Of a stretch of DNA of 64,000 nucleotides, positions 1-10,500 are shown piece by piece. Every line of letters begins with the position of its first letter. The first letter of the stretch is position 1. Origin of the DNA: Flectonema sp. DT1601 (taxonomy: Eukaryota; Euglenozoa; Diplonemea; Diplonemida; Diplonemidae); contig OZ025800.1 in NCBI GenBank assembly GCA_964019425.1, positions 1,207,001 through 1,271,000 of the forward strand, written 5' to 3'. The notes beneath the pieces were generated by a model. It was not told the origin of the DNA. It ran no database searches and was given only the letters and a program-made list of their open reading frames with translations. The translations under genes and the position numbers were made by a program.

Positions 1-852
1 CTCTCTCGAGATGATAAAACAGAAAAGAGAGGATTAGAACTAATTAGGGAAGCAGTCTATGAATTGACGTCTTTCGTATTTAATGAATTAGGTGCTGCAG
101 CAACTCACATTAAACATCAATCAGGCTTAATTAGAGATTTACAAAGTAGATTAAGTGAATCTGAAGTGAATTCCCGTAAAGAATACTCTCCCAAGTCAAG
201 TAGAAGTGGTAGTCCACAAAGGAGGGAATTGGAAGCAGTTTCGATGGCAAAGAAGAACTTCAAATCAACTGCAGCAATCAAAGAAGTAGTGACGACTCTG
301 GTGACGGATTTCGAAGAACTTGAAAATCGTATTGAGAAGATGGAACTCATCCAGTCGAAGCATTTGGAAATAACAAAAAAAAACGACATTCGAGCTCGTT
401 CAATATCTACTGAAGTGTCCAAAGCTGAAGCAGTTATAGAAACTCTTAGAGAAGAACAACTTAAGTTCTCACAGGCTACTATTCAAAATAAAGTTGACGC
501 GCTATCTAAAAACTACCGTTTGAATGATATTTCGAGTCAGCAACCATTCATTGATGCCGTTCCTTATGTCAGTCAGACCAACACCAACAAGTTGAATGGA
601 GGTGGTGGTGGTGGTGGTGGTGGTGGTGATAACAAAATCCGAAATGAGTTGACAGCAACCAGAGGTCGAATGGATGAAATTTCACACTTCGTTGACCAAC
701 TTCGCGTTGATTTTGATTCCAACAAACGACCAACAGAATATCGACTTCAACGCCTTGAGTCATCACTCAGTGAGTCACATTCAAAGATGCAAATCCTCAC
801 TCGCGATACTTCGCAATTAAAAACTGACACCCGTTCAGCTGTTCAGGTTTGA
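1..852 (+). CDS. Coiled-coil protein, 5' end outside window
   Basis: The frame is open from base 1, with no in-frame start that must be used, so the gene begins upstream of the window. The visible 283 residues are rich in Glu, Lys, Ser and Gln with heptad-like stretches (roughly residues 20-60, 85-160 and 215-275), so a coiled-coil structural protein is likely. A run of ten Gly codons, mostly GGT, at about 600-630 is a microsatellite within the coding region and separates two coiled-coil segments. The stop at 850-852 directly follows CAG|GTTTGA. If a 29-base intron (847-875, ending TTTTTCACAG) is removed, the frame continues for 27 codons to a TAA at 957-959. That reading is possible, but the intron would be much shorter than the others here. 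No family is recognised. Confidence 0.7.
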   Translation, partial: LSRDDKTEKRGLELIREAVYELTSFVFNELGAAATHIKHQSGLIRDLQSRLSESEVNSRKEYSPKSSRSGSPQRRELEAVSMAKKNFKSTAAIKEVVTTLVTDFEELENRIEKMELIQSKHLEITKKNDIRARSISTEVSKAEAVIETLREEQLKFSQATIQNKVDALSKNYRLNDISSQQPFIDAVPYVSQTNTNKLNGGGGGGGGGGDNKIRNELTATRGRMDEISHFVDQLRVDFDSNKRPTEYRLQRLESSLSESHSKMQILTRDTSQLKTDTRSAVQV

Positions 853-1202
853 ACTTATTCTTTTCTTTTTCACAGCGCGGCAGCAATACTTTAACAAACA
901 AACAAAACACCCAACAGTCGATTTCCAATTTCCTTCAAATTGCATGTCCGATGCTGTAATTGATTAGAGGATTTGATTGATGAGGTCCTTTATTATGTAC
1001 AACAGATGGGCTGAGTGGAATGTATTATTACAAATAGTCTTCGCATCAAATATTTTATTTGTTTTTTTAGAACTTCAGTTTCTGGTACGTCATACACACT
1101 CTCTATGAATGTATTTTCATAATGTATTTTTAGTTTTTTTTTCTTTCTTGTGGAATCATCGAATAAATCACAATTCACATTACCAAATTCAGCACCCCAA
1201 CG
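853..1202. other. Intergenic, possible short 3' exon and acceptor
   Basis: AT-rich spacer. It may hold a 28-codon last exon of the preceding gene (876-959). A T-rich stretch (about 1125-1150) precedes CAG at 1190-1192, ten bases before the trehalase start. I see no other gene. Confidence 0.5.
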
Positions 1203-2960
1203 ATGAGTAATAATAATGTGATTCACATTCAACTTGAGGACTCCCCCCTCCCAAGAATGGTAACAAAAAGTAGAGACGTAGTATTCATAAGTTCTTTAGT
1301 ACTGGGAGTGTGTGGTATAATATCTTATTTATGTTTATTGGAATGGTCTCCACCAACTGAGAAGTGGATCACTGCTGAAGGAGTTGGATGTCAACATCCG
1401 ATCTATTGCACTGGAGAGATCCTTCGTTCTATTCAATTAGCGCAAATATTCAATGATAGTAAAACATTCGTAGACATGCCAATAAAAACATCTGTACCAG
1501 ATGTGGAATTAGCCTATGCAGCTCTCACTAATAAAAGTGATCCTGTTGAGTTGGCAAAACTAGTTGAGAATAACTTTTTAAAAGCTGGATGGGAATTAGA
1601 AGTTGTGAATGCTACTGACTGGGTTCCGAATCCGAGGTTCTTATCAAATATAACAGATCAGAAGTTAAAGACTTTCGCACGGTCAGTTCACAACATCTGG
1701 AATCACTTAATTAGAAGATTTAATACGGGTTTATTATGTCCTGACTGCTACTCCAGCATGTCTCTGCCAAACAATTTCGTCGTTCCGGGAGGTCGTTTTC
1801 GAGAATTCTACTACTGGGATACATACTGGATACTTGAAGGTCTTTACGTATCTGGTATGTATGATACCGCTAAGGGAATCATTCACAATCTAATTAGTCT
1901 CATCACAAGACACGGGTTTATACCAAATGGAGCAAGGTTGTATTATTTGAATCGATCACAACCACCGCTGTTCGCAAAGATGTTGGAGCGATACATAGCC
2001 AACACTGATGATAAATCTATTCTAAAAGATGGTGTGAAGGCAGTTCAGAGAGAGTACTATTGGTGGATACGACACCGTTCAGTTTCTGTTTTTAGTGTGA
2101 AAACAGGTAGAACTTATGTTGTCAATAATTACAATGTGACAAACATAAATGGACCAAGACCAGAATCCTACATAGAAGATGTTAACACTTCCAGGGGACT
2201 ACCAGAAAAAGAAAAGATGAAACTATTCTCAAGCATCGCATCTGCAGCAGAGTCTGGTTGGGATTTCTCATCTCGTTGGCTGTCTGACCCGACAGCGAAA
2301 ACGATTTCTTCGATCAACACCTCGGCGGTAATTCCGGTGGACTTGAATTCAATTTTATATCAAAATGAAATGCTGCTCTACACTTGGCTGCAAAATACGT
2401 CCTACTTGGAAGCAGCAAACAAGCGCAAAGCAGCGATATTTGATCTGTTTTGGTCTCCAGAGAAGTCATTTTTTGTCGACTTCAACGTGACATCTATGAG
2501 GCAGTCTCAAAGTCTATTTCCTTCTGGAGCTTGGCCTCTGTGGGCAGGTATTGAACTTAGTCAGGGAGATATGATGAAGTTTGTTGGAACAGTGAAGTCA
2601 ATGGTATTTAAAGGAGGTATTCCAACTAGTGTAACTCATACTGGTCAGCAATGGGACTTTCCAAATGCCTGGTCACCACTTCAACACGTTATGATGTTAG
2701 TTATTAAGAGTGCTTCAAAATCTGTTTCAGAATCACTTGCTAACTCTTGGTTAGCTTCAAACTACTGCGGCTGGTCTCAAACAGGATATATGTACGAGAA
2801 GTATAACGTTACTCACCCAGGTGTACCTGGATCAGGTGGAGAGTACACAGTTCAAGAGGGATTCGGATGGACAAACGGAGTCGCTCTTTGGATTCTAAAC
2901 AATTACGGTCTCAACATGACTGCTCCTGATAGCTGTATTAAGTTTAAACATAAACTTTAA
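1203..2960 (+). CDS. Trehalase (GH37), type II membrane anchored
   Basis: A 585-residue alpha,alpha-trehalase, which hydrolyses trehalose to two glucose molecules. Both family signatures are present: PGGRFREFYYWDTYW at about residue 195 and QWDFPNAWSPLQ at about 482. The Gly-rich loop GSGGEYTVQEGFGWTNG lies near 541-557. By family knowledge, the Asp of SGWDFSSRW (about 352) is the likely acid catalyst and the Glu after EYTVQ the likely base. A hydrophobic segment at residues 24-46, with no obvious cleavage site after it, suggests a type II membrane protein with its catalytic domain outside the cytoplasm or in a vesicle. Several N-x-S/T sites agree with a secretory location. The ATG at 1203 is the first in frame after a CAG acceptor at 1190-1192. 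Length is normal for the family. Confidence 0.95.
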   Translation: MSNNNVIHIQLEDSPLPRMVTKSRDVVFISSLVLGVCGIISYLCLLEWSPPTEKWITAEGVGCQHPIYCTGEILRSIQLAQIFNDSKTFVDMPIKTSVPDVELAYAALTNKSDPVELAKLVENNFLKAGWELEVVNATDWVPNPRFLSNITDQKLKTFARSVHNIWNHLIRRFNTGLLCPDCYSSMSLPNNFVVPGGRFREFYYWDTYWILEGLYVSGMYDTAKGIIHNLISLITRHGFIPNGARLYYLNRSQPPLFAKMLERYIANTDDKSILKDGVKAVQREYYWWIRHRSVSVFSVKTGRTYVVNNYNVTNINGPRPESYIEDVNTSRGLPEKEKMKLFSSIASAAESGWDFSSRWLSDPTAKTISSINTSAVIPVDLNSILYQNEMLLYTWLQNTSYLEAANKRKAAIFDLFWSPEKSFFVDFNVTSMRQSQSLFPSGAWPLWAGIELSQGDMMKFVGTVKSMVFKGGIPTSVTHTGQQWDFPNAWSPLQHVMMLVIKSASKSVSESLANSWLASNYCGWSQTGYMYEKYNVTHPGVPGSGGEYTVQEGFGWTNGVALWILNNYGLNMTAPDSCIKFKHKL

Positions 2961-3295
2961 TCAGTCCTACCACTACTACTACTCTCTCCATATATTTATA
3001 ACTAACCCATTCTAACGTCTCCTAAGTAAATAGTGCCTCCTCTCCTTCCCTCCGACTGATAATATCAGCAGCAGTGGAATATGAGGATCACAATATTTGG
3101 TATCAAAACTATTCTGTGGAACGTTGTAAGGATAATGATATCTCGCGTGTGCTGTCTGTCCGAAACTTTCTTTTTATATTACAACTAACCTATTCACGAC
3201 GTCTCTTACTTTTCGACATGCAATTTCTTATCGTCGAGTTTTAAGATTAACACACCAGTCACTTTACAGGATAAAACATGACTGGATGAGTAACA
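2961..3295. other. Intergenic
   Basis: Pyrimidine-rich spacer with no supportable gene. It ends with a TTTACAG acceptor-like site (AG at 3268-3269). A very short upstream frame (ATG at 3278, stop after three codons) precedes the start of the next gene. Confidence 0.5.
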
Positions 3296-3820
3296 ATGCA
3301 CTCACTGTTAGAAATTGAAATTTTAGACAACAATAAAATAATAACAATTGCTGAGTTGGAATCGCAGTTTACAAAACCAACTAAAGAAATTTGCGAAGAA
3401 GTTATCAAATTCGCGGAAGCCAACGAACACGATTGTCGTCTTCACTACTCAACGATGGTAGTAAATAATAATATTATTGAGTTGAAGGTAAAAGCTTATT
3501 TCACATATCAAAGACCACACTGTAACTCAACAGTTCTGTACGCAGTGTCTTCTAATAGCTGGGTTGGTAAAGATAATCAAACTGTTCTCCCCTCGGGTGA
3601 GTATCCTGTGGGAGGGGTGCCTCGAATAAGTTTGCCTCCGAGTTTTTCAACAATTCCGTTGTCGGAGTGTCCGGTTCCGTCAAAAACGAAGAGAAAATGG
3701 AATCAAAATTCCAAGTCAGTTACAAGAAAACAAAGACAGCAACAAGGACGTCAAAACACTATCGAAATTGTCGAAGTCGATGAAACAACACCTGAAGAAC
3801 CCGTCATAGTAATTGAGTAA
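3296..3820 (+). CDS. Hypothetical protein with basic tail and SUMO-interaction-like C-terminus
   Basis: 174 residues. The first 80 or so could form a small alpha/beta or winged-helix domain; the pattern faintly recalls the N-terminus of the DNA polymerase delta subunit POLD3/Pol32, but that is only a guess. A low-complexity Lys/Arg/Gln-rich stretch (about 131-152) is followed by an acidic segment ending in VIVIE. A hydrophobic core flanked by acidic residues is typical of SUMO-interaction motifs. A nuclear role would fit the basic stretch. The start follows a CAG acceptor at 3267-3269. No confident family assignment. Confidence 0.6.
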   Translation: MHSLLEIEILDNNKIITIAELESQFTKPTKEICEEVIKFAEANEHDCRLHYSTMVVNNNIIELKVKAYFTYQRPHCNSTVLYAVSSNSWVGKDNQTVLPSGEYPVGGVPRISLPPSFSTIPLSECPVPSKTKRKWNQNSKSVTRKQRQQQGRQNTIEIVEVDETTPEEPVIVIE

Positions 3821-4083
3821 TTGAGGGGTAGTAGTGGTTAGGATCTGAGTACTTTGATATCCGTGTCGGGCTATTTGAAATTTGTAAATTTTTGAATGCA
3901 AAATTTTCCGGAATGCGCGAGTTTTATTTTTTTTTAAACACCACTACCTTCCCTTAAAACAAATAATTAGAGCAGCCTGCAATCGTTGATAGCGATTAGC
4001 TTCATTCATCCTTTTTCTGTATTATGAAATCATAACTTCACGACAGCCAATAATAAGATCTCTTTGGTTATGACGATAATAAA

Positions 4084-5754
4084 ATGAATATATTTGTTGA
4101 GCTACCAGATGGGACTCAAGTAGAGCTTCCATCAGTTCATCCGAATTGTTCTGTAAAAGATGTGAAGGAGATGTTATCTGAGGCTGAGGGTCTTCATACT
4201 GACATTGAACTAACGTATTCTGATGAAATATTAGAAAATGATTCATCTTTATTTAGTTATGGCATCACATTTGGTGATCACATCACTGCTGGTTTATCGA
4301 AAGAACAACTGCTAAGACACAGAATTGGTATTAATAAAGTAAACCATCAAGTCTTTTCAAACTCTTTAATGTATGGCTGTGACATATGTCTTGATTTCTT
4401 TGAATTAGGATACCTCTCGCTCGGTGATGCTTTTATCCCTGATGGGCCTATTCACACACTAACACCACTTCACGTGTTGGCGTTAAGCAGACATGTTTCT
4501 CTTATGAAACAGACACTAAAAAGATACAAAGATGTGATTAATATAAATAAAATAAGAGGACTTAATCCAAGAGGAACAGTACTATACGCAGCATGCTACA
4601 GTGGAAGCGTTGAGATAGTTATAATGTTGTTGAGTATTAGTAACGTTGATGTTAACGCTGGATGTCATAACAACAATCCTTTATCATTATCGATTAGGAA
4701 ATTAAACTACGAAATAGTTGATATTTTATTATCTCATCCAAGTATTGAGTGTTTGTCTGTGGGATATAATTCTGACTTGGCTGTCGCAATTCAAACAGGC
4801 GAGATGAGAATGGTCAATCGAATCTTATCAGTTCCAAAGATTGAAACAACTCACAGCTATGTATTCGCATGCCACTTTAAGAAAATTGATATTCTCAAAG
4901 AGCTTGTCTCAGTATTAAAATTACCAATAACAACACCCACTAAGGGTTCTTCATTCCCGCTACAAGCCGCTGCTCGAAGTTGTAACATCGAAATATTTAA
5001 TTTCATAGCCGCCAGAGAAGATGTTAATTTTGATCAAATAACAGATTATGGTGAAACTGCGACTCACGCGGCGGCGGCAGCTGGATTTCTTTATGCTTTG
5101 GAAATCTTAATAAAAAAAGTAAACATAAATAGAGAATGTCACAGCGGTATGACTCCTTTAGACCACGCTGTTGCTAACGAAAAGTGGGATGCGGCAGCAC
5201 TTTTATTAAACAGCGAGAGAATAAAGATTCCTCGTAGATGTCGATTACTTCATAAATGTGTTGAGAGTGGTCATGAACGCTCTCCGTCAGTATTTGAGGT
5301 TCTTGAACTACTACTCGAGAAGGGTTCCGATCCTAATTTATATTCAGAACAAAAAAAGACTCCATTATTCGCAGCGTGTTTATATGGAAATCAAAACGCT
5401 GTTGAGACTCTGTTGTCAATCCCAGAAACTGATGTAAATCTGAGATGCCATACAGACTGGTCTCCGTTGTATATTTCTTGTGTTGCTGAGTATAAAGATA
5501 TTGTTGAGCTCCTTCTGAAGAATGAATATTTAAATATAAATCAAAAAACTGATACTGGATTCACTGCTCTTCATCTTACAGCAAGTGATCAAAGGTTCTC
5601 TTCACTGTTCAACCTGCTAATTAAAGATCAGCGGCTTTCAGTTTTAGAAACTGATAATGATGGACTTACTGCTGAGCAAGTTGCAATAAATTCCGACAAC
5701 ACTGAAGCTGCAAAGGTTTTGTCGGCTTTGAGGAATCGACTCGAACGAATTTGA
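4084..5754 (+). CDS. Ubiquitin-like domain plus ankyrin repeats protein
   Basis: 556 residues. Residues 1-72 have the beta-grasp pattern of a ubiquitin-like domain (MNIFVELPDGTQVELP, then VKDVKEML, then ITFGDHITAGL). It has no C-terminal Gly-Gly, so it is probably a fixed domain and not a processed modifier. From about 120 to 550 there are degenerate ankyrin repeats: TPLHVLAL, TVLYAACYSGSVEIV, THAAAAAGFLYALEIL, TPLFAACLYGNQNAVETLL and TALHLTASD. A protein-protein interaction adaptor, perhaps linking to the proteasome or ubiquitin system, is likely. The second gene in this window with an N-terminal ubiquitin-like domain is at 18743. The start follows a CAG at 4044-4046. Confidence 0.85.
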   Translation: MNIFVELPDGTQVELPSVHPNCSVKDVKEMLSEAEGLHTDIELTYSDEILENDSSLFSYGITFGDHITAGLSKEQLLRHRIGINKVNHQVFSNSLMYGCDICLDFFELGYLSLGDAFIPDGPIHTLTPLHVLALSRHVSLMKQTLKRYKDVININKIRGLNPRGTVLYAACYSGSVEIVIMLLSISNVDVNAGCHNNNPLSLSIRKLNYEIVDILLSHPSIECLSVGYNSDLAVAIQTGEMRMVNRILSVPKIETTHSYVFACHFKKIDILKELVSVLKLPITTPTKGSSFPLQAAARSCNIEIFNFIAAREDVNFDQITDYGETATHAAAAAGFLYALEILIKKVNINRECHSGMTPLDHAVANEKWDAAALLLNSERIKIPRRCRLLHKCVESGHERSPSVFEVLELLLEKGSDPNLYSEQKKTPLFAACLYGNQNAVETLLSIPETDVNLRCHTDWSPLYISCVAEYKDIVELLLKNEYLNINQKTDTGFTALHLTASDQRFSSLFNLLIKDQRLSVLETDNDGLTAEQVAINSDNTEAAKVLSALRNRLERI

Positions 5755-5904
5755 ACTTTGCGTCTCTAGCCTTTATTACGTTTTTTCGTATTATTTAAAA
5801 AAAAATTTTGAATTAAAACTACTGACTAGTACGTTTTAGTGTTGACTAACGGTGGCATGAATTTATTTTTTTAAAATTATATTTTCAAAAACAGATCATC
5901 AATT

Positions 5905-7299
5905 ATGAATTATTTTGATGAACCACCTGTGGGGTCATTTAATAATGTTGGAGTTCCAACTCGAAGTGTAGAAACAATGCAGGGCTATGACATTGATAAA
6001 GATCCAACAGCAGCAGGAGCTCATCCAATTGACTTAAAGTCTGGACCTCCAGAAATAGCAGCGAGTGGTATGGTTGATGTCATTAGAAATAAATTACACG
6101 ATGTCAGAAGTAATGTTTTAGCGGATATGCAAGACGCTGAAAAATCACTTATGAGGGATATTGAAGTAGCCGGGTCAGTGATCGATACGAATACTGATAA
6201 TTACCCACAAAGACGTACTCGATTTCAAGCATCATCACCAAGCAGACTCATTGACGGAATATCAATATGTGATGTTTGTGGTCTTAAAAGAGACGAGGCT
6301 TCATTTTGTCCGATAACTGGTAATCTTCATCGAACTACAACTTCTCGTTTTGAAGAAGTTAGAAGATCGTTATTAAGAGACGCTGACCAACCAGCGAAAG
6401 ATTTCGGAACTCAAACATTCGCACAACCAGACACAATGGGAACAACAAATAATTATGGAATTCAACTGAATGTTGGAGGGTATTGTTTAGTAAGAACAGA
6501 AACAGAAGTTCGCAAACAGTGCTCATCAGGAACAGCAATATGGCATGACGCCATGGCAAAGTATTGTAATGGTGCTGCAGTAGGTCGAATAGTCTTTGCG
6601 AAACCAAACTGCAGCACTGCTGACGTTACATTTCCTGACAAAGCATCATGGCTGTTCCCTGTGGGTGCGCTCACTCCTTATAAAATACCAACTTCTTTAG
6701 ATCAAATGACTTCATTTCCTGCTCGAGAAGATCCTCTTGAAGATCCGCACGATAATTATTTCATCGAATCACTGCAGCAGTCCCTTCGAGAACGTGACAT
6801 TCTAAACAGAATTTCTGAACTCCGCATGCAATACACAGAACGCTATATTATAATTTATAAAGAAGAAAAGACTGCTAGAAAGCAGTTGATGTTAGCATTC
6901 AATGAGTTGGGACAAATAGTTCAGTTGGAGAGTCAAGCTGTTCCTACTCATCGACCTTTCAATTATAATTATCCACAGATGGCTAGAGTAGAACCCGCTG
7001 GGCCTGTTCCTGTTGCAAGACACACGAGAAATCCATTTACTGACCTGACTGATAACTATTCGAGGCTACCTCCTGCAGCCACAAATGCTAATGAAGATGC
7101 TTGGAAGGTGGTGGGTGTAACTGATGGAGGACATTATATATTCAAAGAAAGCTCTCCTGGAACTTCCTTTCCGGCTCAACGATCTCAATTAGCTCAAGAT
7201 GAACCCTCTTCTCGATATGCTGCTCTCGAACAGAAACATGACCGCCAGGAACGTCACTTTATTCCGAAAACTCTGCAAAACAAAGAATCGATGCTTTAA
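5905..7299 (+). CDS. Hypothetical protein with zinc-ribbon-like motif and SH3/MIB-like module
   Basis: 464 residues. Around residue 120 the sequence CDVCGLKRDEASFCP looks like half of a zinc-binding ribbon. At about 180-260 a stretch resembles the SH3-like MIB/HERC2-type repeat: a glycine-rich strand, GRIVFAKPN, a V-x-F-x-D core and WLFPVGAL at the end. Residues 285-345 are predicted helical, possibly coiled coil; the rest is low complexity. By analogy such modules mediate protein binding. No established family. The start follows AAAACAG at 5888-5894. Confidence 0.6.
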   Translation: MNYFDEPPVGSFNNVGVPTRSVETMQGYDIDKDPTAAGAHPIDLKSGPPEIAASGMVDVIRNKLHDVRSNVLADMQDAEKSLMRDIEVAGSVIDTNTDNYPQRRTRFQASSPSRLIDGISICDVCGLKRDEASFCPITGNLHRTTTSRFEEVRRSLLRDADQPAKDFGTQTFAQPDTMGTTNNYGIQLNVGGYCLVRTETEVRKQCSSGTAIWHDAMAKYCNGAAVGRIVFAKPNCSTADVTFPDKASWLFPVGALTPYKIPTSLDQMTSFPAREDPLEDPHDNYFIESLQQSLRERDILNRISELRMQYTERYIIIYKEEKTARKQLMLAFNELGQIVQLESQAVPTHRPFNYNYPQMARVEPAGPVPVARHTRNPFTDLTDNYSRLPPAATNANEDAWKVVGVTDGGHYIFKESSPGTSFPAQRSQLAQDEPSSRYAALEQKHDRQERHFIPKTLQNKESML

Positions 7300-7537
7300 G
7301 ATGTTATCCCTCTTCTGTTTTGGGATTAAAGAAAATATTGAAAAGCTTATTTTGTTTTTTTTGTAAATTTGTTTTGGTTTCTTTTTATCACCAATTGCAA
7401 TATTCTCTTCCTTAGAAATATCTCACTTTAGAATTCTTTAGTTTTGTTTACTTTAAGTACATGTCAAGGCATTAATAACAATTAGGAAGTCGATTCATAT
7501 TTTTAGTTCTTCTCAAAACAGTCAATCCTCCTCCCCA

Positions 7538-10500
7538 ATGGCGAGGACGGTTCCCAGGATTAATTCGTTAGATAAATATCCTTATGTTAATATTTTTCGA
7601 TTACCTGCCTTCGATGTGGATCGAAACCTGCTTCTAAAAGGAGACGTCAATCAAGTAACAGATCCCGAAATCCATCGTCGAGTGTGGAATGTAATTGGAG
7701 ATATTCCTGTTAACAATTGCTTAACTTTTCCAAAAGAAGGAGCAATGCAGTTGCCAGGTAGGTTTTTATACATTTTAGCAAAGGCCAGAGGAAAGGCATA
7801 TTTCATACACGTTGAGGTAACAGCAGACAGAGGTCCAAGTGTACGAATTAGCATCAGCAACACCTACAAAGAAAATATCCCTGGAGTAGTTGGAAGCAGC
7901 GCGATGACTAATATAAAATTAAAGACTCCACAATTGAATCGTTGGGGAGTGATAGCCATTGACGTAGAGCAGACTTTATCATCACATCTGCCGAATAGAT
8001 TATTCAAAAACATAAAATCAATAAATGTATGTGCTGCTATAAGTGTAAGAGCAATGATTTCTTCAAGTTTAGTTTACAAAGAAGACTCACTACCTCAAGA
8101 GGCATGTCTTCCTATTATTGATAAAAAACTTTGGATAGACACATACGACTGGTATTGGATACACGAACCTTCTTTAGATGACCCTGCGCAGCGAGCAGAA
8201 CGACCTCGTAATCCTCTCGTTCTTTCTGTGAATTATGCTTCTCCTAATAGAAGTATTGTATCGTCTGGGTCTTTAAAAAATGATCAATCGGTTATGAACA
8301 TCAGCAGGAGTCCGTTACGACTTGCTACCCTTCGTAGTGTTCAACATGTTAACAATCAAGGTAATGTTCTTATGGGAAGAGGAAAGACTGCCATGTGGAC
8401 TTCAGGGAGGATTATCGTTCAGCAGAATACTGAAACTGGAGAACAACAATACCTCATAGGTCATAAAAATAGTATTTCTCAACTATTCTCTGACATCAAC
8501 AGAAAACTTCTCGGATCGTTTCAAAACGGACCTCCACAAATAAGACTTTGGAATCTCTCTGAACAACGTCAACTAGGAACAGCATTAAACCTGAAAGATC
8601 ATTTAAGTGAAGTTACGACTGCCTGTATATCTGATGAGGTGCACACAATGCTTGTTGCTGGGACAAGTGATAAAAAGAAAAGTGGATTATTACTTTATGA
8701 TTGCAGCAATCCTTCAAAAGTTAAATTATCCTTAAAATACAACAGCTCTACTGATTCAGCAGTCATAGTACAGGCTGCATTCGTTCCAATGACATCGAGT
8801 GATGGATGTAAATTCTGCACCTGCGACAACGGTCCTTCAATAAAGTTCTGGAGAGTAAAAGGAAATCAACTTCGTTACTTTCCTTATCACGACAAGAGTC
8901 GTTCTCATAACTTTAATTGTATCGCATTTGATCCTGATTTAAAAAGACACGCTTATGCAGCTGTTACACTTTATGCTGGGACTGTTGAAGGTTTTGTTCA
9001 TATTATTAACTACGAGACTAACACTACAGCTTACGTAGCACAAGCTCATTACAATCCAATCACAGGAATATCTCCTTCTGGAGGTGTGTGTGCGACATCT
9101 GATTCGGAAGGTTTCTTTAAAGTTTGGCCTCTTGATATGTCATCTAGTCATATTGAAACACAGTTAGATGCTTCAATAGTAAGTATCAGTCAAAGTAGAA
9201 CTGGTCTACATACGGTTTGTTTGACATCACTCGGAAAGATTTGTGTTGTTGATTTCGCTCTTCGCAGTTTACTTAAAATTCTTGATTCACATCAAGGATC
9301 AATTAATTCTTGTGTTCATCATGGAAGTAGATCTTTATTAGCTACTTCATCAACTGATGGTTGGATTAGAGTTTGGGATGAGGACCTTGTTGGGACCTGT
9401 GCTGTTCATTTTGATTGTTCTCTTCTTCCTTCATTATTTGGAAAGGGTAATTCCATCAGCATAGATACCATTGTGGGACAGCATTCGAAGAATCAAAATA
9501 TTATTTCTGGTCAGTTGAAATCACCTTCTAAGAACGATAAGATGCCTCTCTGTTTAGCGTGGTCTAAAGATGTTAACTCAGCAGTGTTAGCATGCGGTTA
9601 TTCCAGAGGATCAGTTCGTATCTTTGATGTTGATCATCGATGTGTGATGACTTCATACAGCACTCACTCTCACGATGTACTTCAAGTTCTGTACACATCA
9701 AATAAGAAATGGTTGGCTACGATGGATTGTTTGCAAATCTGTTTTGCCGACACTCGACACAACTACCACGTCTCACGAGTAGTTCGATTTAACGAATCGA
9801 TTCCGAATGTGAAATTAAAAGAATCAGTTAGTGGAGAAGTGTTAGGAATTATTGGAGCCAGTGAAAGTAAAATTCATTTATTCAACTGCGAGTATGGATT
9901 AGAGTTAGGTTATATTCAAGATCACGAATCAGATGCTGGTTCTGCGTGTTGTATATTAAACATCGCTTTCGGAGAAGGTGATCTTTTAGCAGCTGCGACA
10001 AGTGAAGGTCATGTTACTCAGTGGCGGCTACCATCACCGATGCCACCACCACCTCCACCTGAAGATACCGATTTCGGTATCAGTTCACCACTTCTTCCGG
10101 CTACTAAGTTGTCGAAAACAGGTGCTGGAACATTTGGGGGATCTGTTTTGGAATTATCTCCCGAACATAATTTTATTATATCAAATCACGCTACCAAATC
10201 AAATATCATTTCAGTTGCTGAGTTTCCATTGCATGAGGGAACCCAATCTCCTGAAGTTATAAAAAACTTTTCTTATCCTCATTCTCGTAACTTCACACAA
10301 GCAGTCTGGACGCCTGACTCAAAAACACTCATAACTACTGATGAGGGAGGTTGCTTTGCTGTGTGGGAATTTGACAACGAAGCTCGAGAAGATGTGGATG
10401 AGCACAGCGTGACTCAGAATTATGATATTCCACACACAGTAGCAGAGTCAACTGGTGGAGTAAGCAGCAGGTTATTTAATAAAAATACTTTACCACACCA

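Noticed and set aside
569-766. Antisense frame with poly-His
   Set aside because: It is the complement of the GGT repeat in the coiled-coil gene.
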